A stretch of 64,000 nt of DNA from Calothrix sp. PCC 7716 (GTDB lineage: Bacteria; Cyanobacteriota; Cyanobacteriia; Cyanobacteriales; Nostocaceae), in NCBI RefSeq assembly GCF_019977735.1, contig NZ_AP025018.1:5212580-5276579 (forward strand), given 5' to 3'. The notes beneath the pieces were generated by a model, which worked only from the letters and a program-made list of their open reading frames with translations, was not told the DNA's origin and did no database searches. Within the stretch, counting starts at the first letter, position 1, and every line of letters begins with the position of its first letter. The translations under genes and the position numbers were made by a program. This document shows positions 42,980-51,946 of this stretch, in pieces.

Positions 42980-43665
42980 ACCAATCCCTCAAAACTCTGG
43001 ATAACCCTACCGGCGCCGCGCAGCTGTTTATAATATGACTGGCTAACAGCATCCCCTTGTTCCGAGAGGATATCAATACCAATACCATTACGTCCTTGCT
43101 CTTTTCCAGAACTATGGATATAGCGACCATCACCTAAATAGAGTCCCACATGTGTTGCTTTTTGGGGAGTTCCGAAGAATACTAAATCTCCTGGTTCTAA
43201 TTGTGAAACATTAATAGGTAATAAAAAAGCTTCCTGTTGATAGGCATCGCGAGGAAGACGAACCCCTACCGATGCAAAAGCAGCTTGCATCAAACCAGAA
43301 CAATCATAATTTGGCGCCACTGTACCACCCCATAAGTAGTAATTAGGTTGCTGCATAGCATGGTGGGTAAAGTCAATTACCTGTGGCAACAATTTTTTAA
43401 TATCTTCTTCTGCAAATATTTGAGGTTGATAAGGTATATTGGCAGGTTGTAGTAGATTTAAATCTGAAACTGCTAACCAACCTGGGTAGTTATCTTCACA
43501 CAAAAGTACCTTAATAGCTGTATCCTGATTTGATGTAAATTTGAGATGTCGTCCTGCTGCTGCTTGCGTTGCGAGTCGAGAGCATTCAGGGGAATCATAT
43601 ATATTTAAGTCAGCTAAACATTTGTACTCATTCGTATACAACTGATTTTGGGTTTTAGATTTCAT
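42976..43665 (-). CDS. SH3b-NlpC/P60 peptidoglycan endopeptidase
   Basis: The 229-residue protein has an N-terminal SH3b-like domain (about residues 10-85) and a C-terminal NlpC/P60 domain with the catalytic Cys in NYDCSGLMQAAF, His in ATHVGLYLG and a third polar residue in YIHSSG. This matches the cyanobacterial gamma-D-glutamyl-L-diamino acid endopeptidases, which cleave stem peptides of peptidoglycan fragments. No signal peptide is seen, which fits a recycling enzyme. The frame extends to 43707, but that start lies inside the divergent gene; the ATG at 43665 is used. It overlaps the GT2 gene by four bases. Confidence 0.92.
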   Translation of the reverse strand: MKSKTQNQLYTNEYKCLADLNIYDSPECSRLATQAAAGRHLKFTSNQDTAIKVLLCEDNYPGWLAVSDLNLLQPANIPYQPQIFAEEDIKKLLPQVIDFTHHAMQQPNYYLWGGTVAPNYDCSGLMQAAFASVGVRLPRDAYQQEAFLLPINVSQLEPGDLVFFGTPQKATHVGLYLGDGRYIHSSGKEQGRNGIGIDILSEQGDAVSQSYYKQLRGAGRVIQSFEGLV

Positions 43666-43680
43666 ATTGAAAACAAAAAA

Positions 43681-44628
43681 ATGAACTTTTTCAGTACAGA
43701 CGAACAATTAGAACAACTTGGGCAAAGTGTGTTAGAGACTACTTTTTCTCAATTTTCAACACTTGCTCGTGAACAAATTGCACTGACTTGGATTGTCTAC
43801 GACCCGCCCGTACTTGTAAATACTGGTGGGGCACTAACACCAGATGCTTTTTGGAATCATCCTGTGCGTGGATTTAATTATCGCGGAAGAGAACGTGTGT
43901 ATCCTGCTAGTATCGTGAAGTTATTTTATCTAGTAGCTGCACACGAATGGTTAGAAAAAGGAATGACAGGAGAGTCTATTGAGCTAGAGCGGGCAATGCG
44001 CGACATGATTGTTGATTCTAGCAACGATGCAACCAGCTTAGTAATGGATATACTTAGCGGTACAACTTCTGGCCCAGAACTTCCACCCGGCCCATTTGAC
44101 ACTTGGAAATATCAACGTTTAATAGTCAATAGATATTATCAGTCTTTGGGTTGGGATGAATTAGGCGATATAAATGTTTGTCAAAAAACTTGGTGCGATG
44201 GGCCATATGGACGTGAACGCGCGTTTTATGGGCAAATGCTTGAAAATCGCAATATGTTAACAACGGCAGCAACAGCTAGGTTATTACACAGCATTGTTGG
44301 TGGGGTAGCTGTTTCAAGCACGCGCGGAACTGCGATGATGGAGTTAATGAAGCGCGATATCAAGCCAGAATTATTACCCCAAGAAGTTGAAGAAGACCAA
44401 ATAACTGGTTTTTTAGGCGCCGGACTTCCTGAAAATGCACAAATTTGGTCGAAAGCAGGATGGACGAGTCAGGTACGTCATGATGCAGCTTATATAGAAA
44501 TTCCAGATTTACGCCCTTATTTATTAGTTGTGTTTACAGAAGGAAAACCCCAAGCCCAAAGTCGTGAGATTTTACCTTTTGTTTCACAACAAGTCGTCGA
44601 AGCTATTCGTAGTCTAGGCAACGGATGA
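43681..44628 (+). CDS. Beta-lactamase-fold serine hydrolase
   Basis: The 315-residue protein has the class A beta-lactamase/penicillin-binding motifs: the nucleophile Ser and Lys in PASIVKLFYL (S-x-x-K), SSND in place of SDN, and KAG in SKAGWTSQ in place of KTG. It likely acts on peptidoglycan-like substrates or is a serine carboxypeptidase-type wall enzyme. There is no signal peptide. A TTG at 43648 would lengthen it by 11 residues and overlap the divergent NlpC gene; the ATG at 43681 is preferred. Start codons of the two divergent wall genes are then only 15 bases apart. Confidence 0.82.
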   Translation: MNFFSTDEQLEQLGQSVLETTFSQFSTLAREQIALTWIVYDPPVLVNTGGALTPDAFWNHPVRGFNYRGRERVYPASIVKLFYLVAAHEWLEKGMTGESIELERAMRDMIVDSSNDATSLVMDILSGTTSGPELPPGPFDTWKYQRLIVNRYYQSLGWDELGDINVCQKTWCDGPYGRERAFYGQMLENRNMLTTAATARLLHSIVGGVAVSSTRGTAMMELMKRDIKPELLPQEVEEDQITGFLGAGLPENAQIWSKAGWTSQVRHDAAYIEIPDLRPYLLVVFTEGKPQAQSREILPFVSQQVVEAIRSLGNG

Positions 44629-44666
44629 TAAACGGATGTAACGGATAATTGATTTTATTAAATTGT

Positions 44667-44688
44667 AGGGTGGGCATCGCCCACCATC
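44667..44688. repeat. GGTGGGC/GCCCACC palindromic repeat
   Basis: GGTGGGCATCGCCCACC with ATCAT tail; a half copy GTAGTGGGCATCG follows at about 44699. Confidence 0.75.
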
Positions 44689-44840
44689 ATTAAAATTGTA
44701 GTGGGCATCGAAGTCAGGAACTTGAACAAATAATCAAAAAAATTAATTAAAAAGTGCTAGCACGGTCAAAAAAACCTTGGTGTTCTGGTTTCAATTTACG
44801 ACCTGAGTACTTTTCACGAGTGACCCTGTTGCTTTTAAGC

Positions 44841-45218
44841 GTACTACCTGTTCACCTAACCAGTAGTACAAATAACGGCGCCAATTTATCTAAAACCTAT
44901 AAACGGTACTACCTGTTGACTTAACCAGTAGTACCAGATTGCTTCGCTTCATGGGCGACCAAATCATATAATAGAATGTCACTTACTTAAACTAAAAAAC
45001 TTAATTAGTCTGGGCAGTTGACGACGATGACGTAGCATAGGCATCCCACCTGTACTATCTTCATACAAGGATATGTATAATTTTTATCACATAGACTATT
45101 AGGGCACAGAGAAGAAAGAAACAAAGATTTTCTCTAGAAATTTTCTAGGTAATGGGTTCGCTTTTAAAATAGGGACAGAAAATGAAAGTACCACTGGTGC
45201 GCGTTAACCAGTAGTGCC
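44841..45218. repeat. Three dispersed GGTACTAC/GTAGTACC hairpin copies
   Basis: Copies at 44841-44869, 44905-44935 and 45188-45218 share GTACTACCTGTT or GTACCACTGGTG at one end and AACCAGTAGTACC or AACCAGTAGTGCC at the other. Each can fold into an imperfect hairpin of about 30 bases. The third has paired changes in both arms (TAC to CAC and GTA to GTG), which keeps the stem. Confidence 0.7.
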
Positions 45219-45387
45219 ACAAACACATTGCATAAAAGCTCTAATTGTGGATATTTTGCAATGAGTAACTCAAGCTTTGTACTGGTATTATTTTATGAGC
45301 GGATACTTGATATTCAGTATTTATATTGTGCAAAAGTCGGCTTTTTATTTTGTCTTTGAGTATATATTTTGACTAATATGTAATATG

Positions 45388-45466
45388 GAACGGGCAGGGA
45401 TGCCCATTCCACAATACATGCCCATTCCACAATACATGCCCATTCTACAATACATGCCCATTCTAC
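45388..45466. repeat. GGCAAGGATGCC-family repeat expanded into an 18-base tandem array
   Basis: A family member at 45388-45415 (GAACGGGCAGGGATGCCC and on) has a mutated right arm. Its tail ATGCCCATTCCACAATAC is repeated 3.7 times with period 18 (45400-45466), units 3 and 4 carrying TCTAC for TCCAC. Confidence 0.85.
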
Positions 45467-45476
45467 TCTTAGATGG

Positions 45477-46745
45477 TTAATTTAATTTTTTACCAAAAAC
45501 ATGTTGTGTTACCCAAAGAGAAAATAATGGTAAACAGGTGACATGTGCCCACAAAACAGCTATTGCGACTCCAAGTATTGAAAATTTGGCGCCAACCAGC
45601 AACGTGACTCCAAATATTAAAGTAAATATAACGTTCCAGCGTAAGTCTAAATTTGGTTTACCTACTGCAACAAGTAGCTGGGAAGCTGCATCTGCAAAAG
45701 GTCGTGGAAGTGCTGATAAACACACTATAATGATAATGGGAATTGCATTCACCCGGTTTTGTCCAAAAACTATTGGTACATAAAACGGCGCCAGAGTTGA
45801 TTGTAGTAATACAAAAGGGAAGATAATTAGCGCAATTATTTTAAGGCTATGAAAGTAAGTTTTTTTAAGTTCATGAATTTCAGAGCGTACTGCACATAAA
45901 TGTGGTAAAATGGCAGAATTTACAGCATTAATAATACTTAAACTAATTCCTAAACCAGCGTTAAAACCAAAGAAGTATATTCCTAGTTCTTTGACTCCAA
46001 GAAAATTAAATATTATTAAGTAATCTAAGTTATTTCGTAGCGTTTTGAATAAACCTATAGCTAAAATATTTCTACCAAAGTTCCAAATTGAGCGCCAATA
46101 TTTAGTTGTAAAACCTGTTTTGATTCGCCAGTTATGGTATCTGTTATAAATAATAACTTCCATTGGAGCAATTATTACAGGGGGTAAAGCAAACGCCCAC
46201 ACACCTAAATGCATAATAGCGAATAAACCAGATGCAATACTTGCTAAAGAAAATTGTAGACTATCGGTAAATGCAATTATTTTGAAGCGGTTTTCTCTTT
46301 GAATTAAAGTTTTTTGAATGCTAGTAATAGGCCAAATTAAATAAGCAATTCCTGATACGCAAATAGGCAAAATAACTTCGGGAGTATTTTTAACCCAGGC
46401 AATTGGGAATGCAACAAGGCATTGAATTACAAACAAGCTACCAAAAATTACCCAGTTTAACCAGTACGCTGAGTCACATAGTTCCTTTAACTCTTTTTCT
46501 TCGGCTTGAATTATCTTGGCGCCAATGCCTAAGTTACTAAAATTAATCGCAAATTCTCGCACCATCAAGACTATGGCGCCTAAACCGTAGTCATAGTCAC
46601 TTAAAAACCTAGCCATGATGGCAACGAGTAATAAGCGGAAAATACGATAGATAATTTCCGCCATTCCCAACCAGCTTAGGTTACGCAGGAACTGGTTCGA
46701 TAGCTTGTTTTGAATTTGTGCAATTAGATTTTGAATGACACTCAC
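45477..46745 (-). CDS. Wzx-type polysaccharide flippase (PST/MATE-like)
   Basis: The 422-residue protein has about eleven to twelve membrane helices and the PST family N-terminus (NLSWLGMAEIIYRIFRLLLVAIMARFLSDYDYGLGAIVLM). Flippases of this type move lipid-linked repeat units across the plasma membrane in Wzx/Wzy polysaccharide assembly. It starts one base from the Wzc-like gene, so both are in one operon. The O-antigen ligase/polymerase gene on the other side of the divergent promoter completes the pathway. Confidence 0.88.
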   Translation of the reverse strand: MSVIQNLIAQIQNKLSNQFLRNLSWLGMAEIIYRIFRLLLVAIMARFLSDYDYGLGAIVLMVREFAINFSNLGIGAKIIQAEEKELKELCDSAYWLNWVIFGSLFVIQCLVAFPIAWVKNTPEVILPICVSGIAYLIWPITSIQKTLIQRENRFKIIAFTDSLQFSLASIASGLFAIMHLGVWAFALPPVIIAPMEVIIYNRYHNWRIKTGFTTKYWRSIWNFGRNILAIGLFKTLRNNLDYLIIFNFLGVKELGIYFFGFNAGLGISLSIINAVNSAILPHLCAVRSEIHELKKTYFHSLKIIALIIFPFVLLQSTLAPFYVPIVFGQNRVNAIPIIIIVCLSALPRPFADAASQLLVAVGKPNLDLRWNVIFTLIFGVTLLVGAKFSILGVAIAVLWAHVTCLPLFSLWVTQHVFGKKLN

Positions 46746-46746
46746 A

Positions 46747-49062
46747 TTAATTTTCCAAACTATTTGTCACCATTCCTAAAATTCCTATTCGTCCAGATTT
46801 TAACTCCTCTATTACTTGTTTGAAGTTAGGACGTCTTGTTTTACCTAGTCCAACGACAAGTAGTATACCATCAGAGTGATTTATCAAGGCGTTTGTATCT
46901 AATCGCCCTAACAAATTAGGCGTGTCATAAATCACTAAGTCGAAATGCGTGCGTGATAGTTCAACAAAATTATCCATTTGGCTAGAGGTGAATAATTTGT
47001 TTGGGTTGGCTTTTGCTTTACCAGCAGTCAACACATACAAGTTTTCTTCTCTTGATAATTGCTGAACAAAGTCTTTTATGTCTAACCCTTGTGAAAGTAC
47101 TTCGCTTAATCCTTCAGTATTTGGTATGCCTAATTGAGTATGAACTTGCGGATGTCGTAAATCAGCATCAACAAGTAAAACTCTTTGCCCTGCTTCTGCT
47201 GCTATTTGCGCTAGGTTAACTGCAACAGTAGTTCTACCTTCACCTGCTGTTGTAGATGTTACAGATATTGTACGAAGTGGCATTTCTTGACTCATGGATT
47301 GTACGCGGTTATAAAGCGAACAGAATGCTTGCGTGAAAACCGCATTTTTATCGTTTTGCTTCAAAGCAAGGCTTGATTCTGCCTGTTCTTTATCTCTAAC
47401 GTTATCTCTAATGTTAAATTTTACGACATTGCCGATTGCGGGAATGGAAACATTTCGACAAAAAGGTATGGCGCCAATAATAGGTAATTTTGCTGTGCGC
47501 TTTATTTCTTCTGGGTCATGGAAAACATTTTTCAAATTTTCTAGCACAAATGCGGCGCCTGTACCAAGAAGTAAGCCAGCAATTCCACCCAGTAAAATGT
47601 TTTGCGAGGCAGCGGGTGAAACAGGAACTAAGCGACCTTGCTTGTCACGGGGCAAGGTTGGAGGCATTATTATCTCCCAAGGAACTTCTTGTTGCGCGAC
47701 ATCAACCCGCAAAGCTTCTTGTCTTGCAAGCAGTTGATTTTGGGTATCGGTGGCTATTTGTAAATCGCGCTGTAAATTTGCGTACTGACGTGCGACTTGT
47801 GGATATTGGTTGATTTGTTGGTTAAGTTGATACTCAGCTTGGGACAATGCGCGCAAACTCGCATCTAGTGACTGCATTTGATTGGTGCTGTCAGCAAGTT
47901 GCTTAGTTAAATCGCGTCGTACTGTGTTTTGATAGGTGGCAACGGATGATGGAAATCTAGCACCTGTACGATTGCCTAATGCTAATTTTTGTTCTTGCTG
48001 TAATAACGGCAGGAGTTTTTCGCGCTGTTCTCGTAAACTTCGCATCACGGGACTTGCTTCTTGATATCGCACTGACTGAGCAGCTATTTGAGCATCAAGT
48101 TCTGCAATACGAGTTCGTAGTTGTTGATACTGGGGAGACTCCGATAAAGCACTAGCAGCGATTGCATCACTTTGTGACATTCCTAATTGCCCTTGCAGTG
48201 ATGTATATAGTGACCGTGCTTCTAAAAATTTTCGCTCGGTTTCCAAACGTTGTACTTTAATAGTATCTAGTCGGTTTAACAACTGCTCACCTTGTAGCTG
48301 CGGGTTGTAAAAATTGTAACGCTGTTGAAATGCTTGAAGTTGTCCTTGGAGTGTGCTTACGCGCATTTGCAACTTTGGTACTTGCTGCTCGACAAATTTC
48401 ATACCTTGTCGCAAACTAGATTGCTGCTGTTCGATACTATACTTGCGATAAGCTTGAGATACTTCTTGTAGTACAGACTCAATTTTCTGTGGATTTTTAT
48501 CACGGAAGCGGACTTCAATCACACGCGATTCATCTTTTCCTTTTGCAAGTCGCGTCATTAATAGCGTACCTTCACGGATAGCTGATGTCTTACCTGCTAC
48601 ACTTGAACCAACTAATTGGTCGTAGTTGATATCTGGAAACTCAGTTCTTAATTCTTTAACAACTGGCCCAATTAACTTAGGACTCTTAAGTACCTCCATT
48701 AAAGCGTTATAGTCTAACGCTGTTGTATTTTGCTTGGTAATCTCATTTACGTTCTGTTGAAGTGTTTTAGATAATAGCTTCAATAGTTCGCTATCAGTAG
48801 TTTTTAATGGTTCCACCATTATTTGAAACCGACCTTCATACTTGGGTGTCCGCGTTGCTGACCACACAGTTGAAGTTGCTGCTACTGCCACTGTTACTCC
48901 TGCGATTAACCAAGCTTGACGACGCAGAACTCCCAAAGCTGGGATAAATACAGAGTTTTCTTCTTCTTCTGGCTTTTTAATTGCCCAAAAAGCTTCGCGT
49001 GCTGTATAAGGATTTTTCACCCTTGAGGCGCCATTTTGCTTTGTCGGTATTTGTGTTCCCAT
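46747..49062 (-). CDS. Wzc-like polysaccharide co-polymerase with a CpsD-like kinase domain and altered P-loop
   Basis: The 771-residue protein has a Wzz N-terminal domain with two membrane helices (about 48-66 and 515-535), a long periplasmic coiled-coil region and a C-terminal BY-kinase-type ATPase domain (about 590-771). The Walker A is TTAGEGRTT, where Arg610 replaces the usual Lys; Walker A' (VLLVDADLRHP) and Walker B (LVIYDTPNLL) look normal. The C-terminus ends MVTNSLEN and has no tyrosine cluster. Such proteins control polymer length, usually by autophosphorylation; here kinase activity may be weakened or lost. It is the first gene of the minus-strand operon. Confidence 0.92.
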   Translation of the reverse strand: MGTQIPTKQNGASRVKNPYTAREAFWAIKKPEEEENSVFIPALGVLRRQAWLIAGVTVAVAATSTVWSATRTPKYEGRFQIMVEPLKTTDSELLKLLSKTLQQNVNEITKQNTTALDYNALMEVLKSPKLIGPVVKELRTEFPDINYDQLVGSSVAGKTSAIREGTLLMTRLAKGKDESRVIEVRFRDKNPQKIESVLQEVSQAYRKYSIEQQQSSLRQGMKFVEQQVPKLQMRVSTLQGQLQAFQQRYNFYNPQLQGEQLLNRLDTIKVQRLETERKFLEARSLYTSLQGQLGMSQSDAIAASALSESPQYQQLRTRIAELDAQIAAQSVRYQEASPVMRSLREQREKLLPLLQQEQKLALGNRTGARFPSSVATYQNTVRRDLTKQLADSTNQMQSLDASLRALSQAEYQLNQQINQYPQVARQYANLQRDLQIATDTQNQLLARQEALRVDVAQQEVPWEIIMPPTLPRDKQGRLVPVSPAASQNILLGGIAGLLLGTGAAFVLENLKNVFHDPEEIKRTAKLPIIGAIPFCRNVSIPAIGNVVKFNIRDNVRDKEQAESSLALKQNDKNAVFTQAFCSLYNRVQSMSQEMPLRTISVTSTTAGEGRTTVAVNLAQIAAEAGQRVLLVDADLRHPQVHTQLGIPNTEGLSEVLSQGLDIKDFVQQLSREENLYVLTAGKAKANPNKLFTSSQMDNFVELSRTHFDLVIYDTPNLLGRLDTNALINHSDGILLVVGLGKTRRPNFKQVIEELKSGRIGILGMVTNSLEN

Positions 49063-49684
49063 GAAAACCCGTGATTGATTGTTGGATTATTAAATGGTTG
49101 AGTTTATGTTCTAGATGTTTTTTACTCAGAATATATTACATATTACAGTTAAACACTTGCTTTAATATCACTGCAAAGCTCAACTTGAATTTAATATGCA
49201 GGCGCCTTAAGTCGGGTGAACCTATTCTATATACGTCTTATCTCAGTTATTCCATGAGTTCATGCTCTCAAAGCCTCATTGCACCAAAAATTGTTCATAT
49301 CTTTACGCATTCTTAACACTATGCTGCTTTTATCAGTGTGGAAATACTCAAACTTTACTTTTCTTAACATCAGAGCGTAAATCGTTCGACTTATTCGACT
49401 TTACGAAAAATTTGTAAGCGAACCTATCGAATGAAGATTAAATGAAGTCAACTCAATATGACTACACTAATCATCATTCTTCTGAGAATATCATTACATA
49501 TAAGGTTACGCTTACGCTTGTCAACTTGAATGTTACCAAGCGTATGTCCATAGAAATAAGATTTATAGATTCTTCATACAAGTACTTAAACAGGTTTATG
49601 ATGTTCATGATCAACAAAACTGGTTTTGTTTTCTACGTATTTTTTTCTATTTAAAAAGTAAAAATACTGAAGCTAATATCAACG
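49063..49684. other. Divergent promoter region of the polysaccharide cluster
   Basis: About 620 AT-rich bases between the Wzc-like operon and the O-antigen ligase operon on the other strand, so it should hold both promoters. One GGCGCC site (49201) lies in it. Open frames at 49071-49316 and 49442-49654 lack protein character. No known motif was recognised. Confidence 0.55.
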
Positions 49685-51007
49685 ATGCTTAAAACTCCAA
49701 CGATTATTGAAAAAGTATTTGCAGTGCTTTCGCTGTTCTTTTCCACAACTGCGGTAGTGCCTGTTCTTTTGGACAGTGAAGATGTTGCTGTTAACACACC
49801 AGACCCGTATAGTCCTTTGATTTTCATGGGCATTTATGCGGTTACTTTAGCGTTAATTACATTTCAATGGAAAAGTTTTCAGCGTGTTGTGACTTATGAT
49901 ATTTGGGTTTGGCTGCTCGTTGGAATCGCCATTGCCTCGATGTTGTGGACAGTGGCGCCTGATATTACAACTCGGAGAAGCATTTTACTGTTAGGCACAA
50001 GTTTATTTGGCACGTATTTGGCTATACGGTTTAGTCTACGCGAACAACTACAACTGCTAGCTTGTGCTTGTGGACTAGTAGTGGTACTAAGTTTTGTGTT
50101 TGCGATCTTCATTCCGTTTTATGGCATTATGAGCGTTCAAGAAGGAGGTGTTCACGCAGGTGCATGGCGAGGAGTAATGACGCATAAAAATATTTTGGGT
50201 CGAGTTTCAGTGTTAAGTAACCTGGTATTTCTGTTCACTGCACTTGGCACGACAACAAAATACAATTATCAGTGGCTATGTTGGGTTGGTTATGGTTTAT
50301 CGATAGCCTTGATAATACTTTGCACGTCAAAAACAGCAATTATTGCATGTATTGTGCTAACTGTAACGTTCTTACTTTACAGGTCATGGCGATGGAACTA
50401 CTCTCATGTCATTCCTTTTACAATTGGCGTCGTACTTGTAGTTGGAAGTGGAGGGATATTGATAATCGATAATCTTGATGTTATCGCGGGTGCAGTTGGA
50501 CGTGACCTAACATTAACAGGACGCACTGATATATGGTCGGTAATGCTTGAAAAAATTGCCGAACGTCCTCTGATTGGCTATGGATTTAATGCATTTTGGC
50601 GTGATTGGGATAGTGAAGTGACCGCTTCGGTTTGGCGCGAGTTGGCATGGGAGTGTCCTTATGGTCACAACGGCATGATGGACTTGCTAGCAGAATTGGG
50701 AATTCCCGCATTAATTGCATTTGTATGCAGTTACTTGATGGCTGTTTTCAAAAGTATTAAGCTTTTGCGAACAACACAGAATGTTGAAGGAATATGGCAT
50801 TTGGTCTATCTAACTTTCTTATTTATTTATAACGTTAGCGAAAGCACATTGCTAGCAACTAACAGTATTTTTTGGATAATTTACGTTTCAACGGCGTTTA
50901 GTGTGTCAATCAACTTACAGCAGTCGCAAGTCTATAGATACGCAACTGCCATTAATGATGAAGGATGGTTTGAATTAACAGCATCGAATACTGATGGGGA
51001 GGTTTAA
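49685..51007 (+). CDS. O-antigen ligase/polymerase family membrane protein
   Basis: The 440-residue protein has ten or more membrane helices and the Wzy_C/O-antigen ligase features: GAWRGVMTHKNILGR with the conserved His, an SKTA motif, GRTDIW, GYGFNAFW and CPYGHNGMMDLLAELG. These act on undecaprenyl-linked glycans in the periplasm, as polymerase or ligase. Three bases separate it from the next GT2 gene, so a four-gene plus-strand operon (to 54332) is likely. Confidence 0.9.
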   Translation: MLKTPTIIEKVFAVLSLFFSTTAVVPVLLDSEDVAVNTPDPYSPLIFMGIYAVTLALITFQWKSFQRVVTYDIWVWLLVGIAIASMLWTVAPDITTRRSILLLGTSLFGTYLAIRFSLREQLQLLACACGLVVVLSFVFAIFIPFYGIMSVQEGGVHAGAWRGVMTHKNILGRVSVLSNLVFLFTALGTTTKYNYQWLCWVGYGLSIALIILCTSKTAIIACIVLTVTFLLYRSWRWNYSHVIPFTIGVVLVVGSGGILIIDNLDVIAGAVGRDLTLTGRTDIWSVMLEKIAERPLIGYGFNAFWRDWDSEVTASVWRELAWECPYGHNGMMDLLAELGIPALIAFVCSYLMAVFKSIKLLRTTQNVEGIWHLVYLTFLFIYNVSESTLLATNSIFWIIYVSTAFSVSINLQQSQVYRYATAINDEGWFELTASNTDGEV

Positions 51008-51010
51008 CGA

Positions 51011-51937
51011 ATGTTAGTTACTATATGTATTGCTTCTTATAAGCGTCCCGAAGGACTGAAACGTTTGCTACTAGGGTTAAAGGAGCTTGCCTTCAAAAAA
51101 TCATACGCACCTAATATTGAAGTTATTGTAGTTGATAACGACATCACCGGTTCGGCCCATGAAGTCTGTAGGAACATTGAAGCTGATTTTCCTTGGTCGC
51201 TAAAATATTGTGTTGAACAACGACGAGGTATTTCTTACGCGCGTAATCGTGCAGTCGCATCAAGGAGCGAAAATACAAATTTTTTAGCTTTTATTGATGA
51301 TGATGAAGTTCCTGATAAGTTTTGGTTAGATGAATTACTATTTGTCCAGCAAACTTACAATGCGGATGTGGTGACCGGGCCAGTCATACCTCACTTTATG
51401 AAGTCGGATGTTCCGCAATGGGTCACGAAAGGTAAATTTTTTGAGCCACGTCGCTATCCTACTGGTCATGAACTCGAAGTTGCAGCTACTAACAATGTCT
51501 TGATTTGCAGTCATGCTTTAAAGCAAATCGATAAATTTGATGAACGCTTTGCATTAACTGGTGGAGAAGATTCACACTTTTTCATGCGTCTAAGAAAAGC
51601 AGGAAATAAGTTTATTTGGGCACAGGAGGCATTAGTTCATGAATGGATACCTGAAACTCGCACTACAATTCAATGGGTTTTGCAGCGTGGTTATTTTGGC
51701 TGGAGTATTCATAGTTGCTGTGAACGCGAACTTTATCCTTCGATTTCAGTAATTAGTATACGTGTTCTAAAAGGTTTAGCACTAATTGCCAAAGGATTTT
51801 GTATGATTTTCCCCTCTGTTGTATTAGGGCAACATGCGCTAATTACAGCGCTGCTCAATGTTTACAGGGGTATTGGCACTATTGCTGGATTAATTGGGGT
51901 TCGATATCAAGCTTATAAAACTACACATGGAGTTTGA
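51011..51937 (+). CDS. Family 2 glycosyltransferase
   Basis: The 308-residue protein is a GT-A enzyme: VTICIASYKRPEGLKRLL, VIVVDND, FLAFIDDDEVPD as the DxD-type motif, and GGEDSHFFMRLRKAG, with the acceptor-side E-D of many GT2s. The C-terminus has one or two hydrophobic segments. GGAGG lies 10 bases before the ATG. It is the second gene of the plus-strand polysaccharide operon. Confidence 0.9.
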   Translation: MLVTICIASYKRPEGLKRLLLGLKELAFKKSYAPNIEVIVVDNDITGSAHEVCRNIEADFPWSLKYCVEQRRGISYARNRAVASRSENTNFLAFIDDDEVPDKFWLDELLFVQQTYNADVVTGPVIPHFMKSDVPQWVTKGKFFEPRRYPTGHELEVAATNNVLICSHALKQIDKFDERFALTGGEDSHFFMRLRKAGNKFIWAQEALVHEWIPETRTTIQWVLQRGYFGWSIHSCCERELYPSISVISIRVLKGLALIAKGFCMIFPSVVLGQHALITALLNVYRGIGTIAGLIGVRYQAYKTTHGV

Positions 51938-51946
51938 TATAAAAGC

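Larger units (their letters stand above)
44629..45476. other. Repeat-rich intergenic region upstream of the polysaccharide cluster
   Basis: About 850 bases with no credible gene. It holds a GGTGGGC repeat and a truncated second unit (44667-44712), a GTGCTAGCAC palindrome (44754-44763), three related hairpins (44841-45218) and the tandem array at 45388-45466. It is one of the densest repeat clusters of the window. Confidence 0.65.

Noticed and set aside
43648-43680. TTG start for the beta-lactamase-fold protein
   Set aside because: It would overlap the divergent NlpC/P60 start region and adds residues of no family character; the ATG at 43681 is preferred.
49071-49654. Small frames between the two polysaccharide operons
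   Set aside because: No signal, motif or ribosome site; the region is a divergent promoter region.
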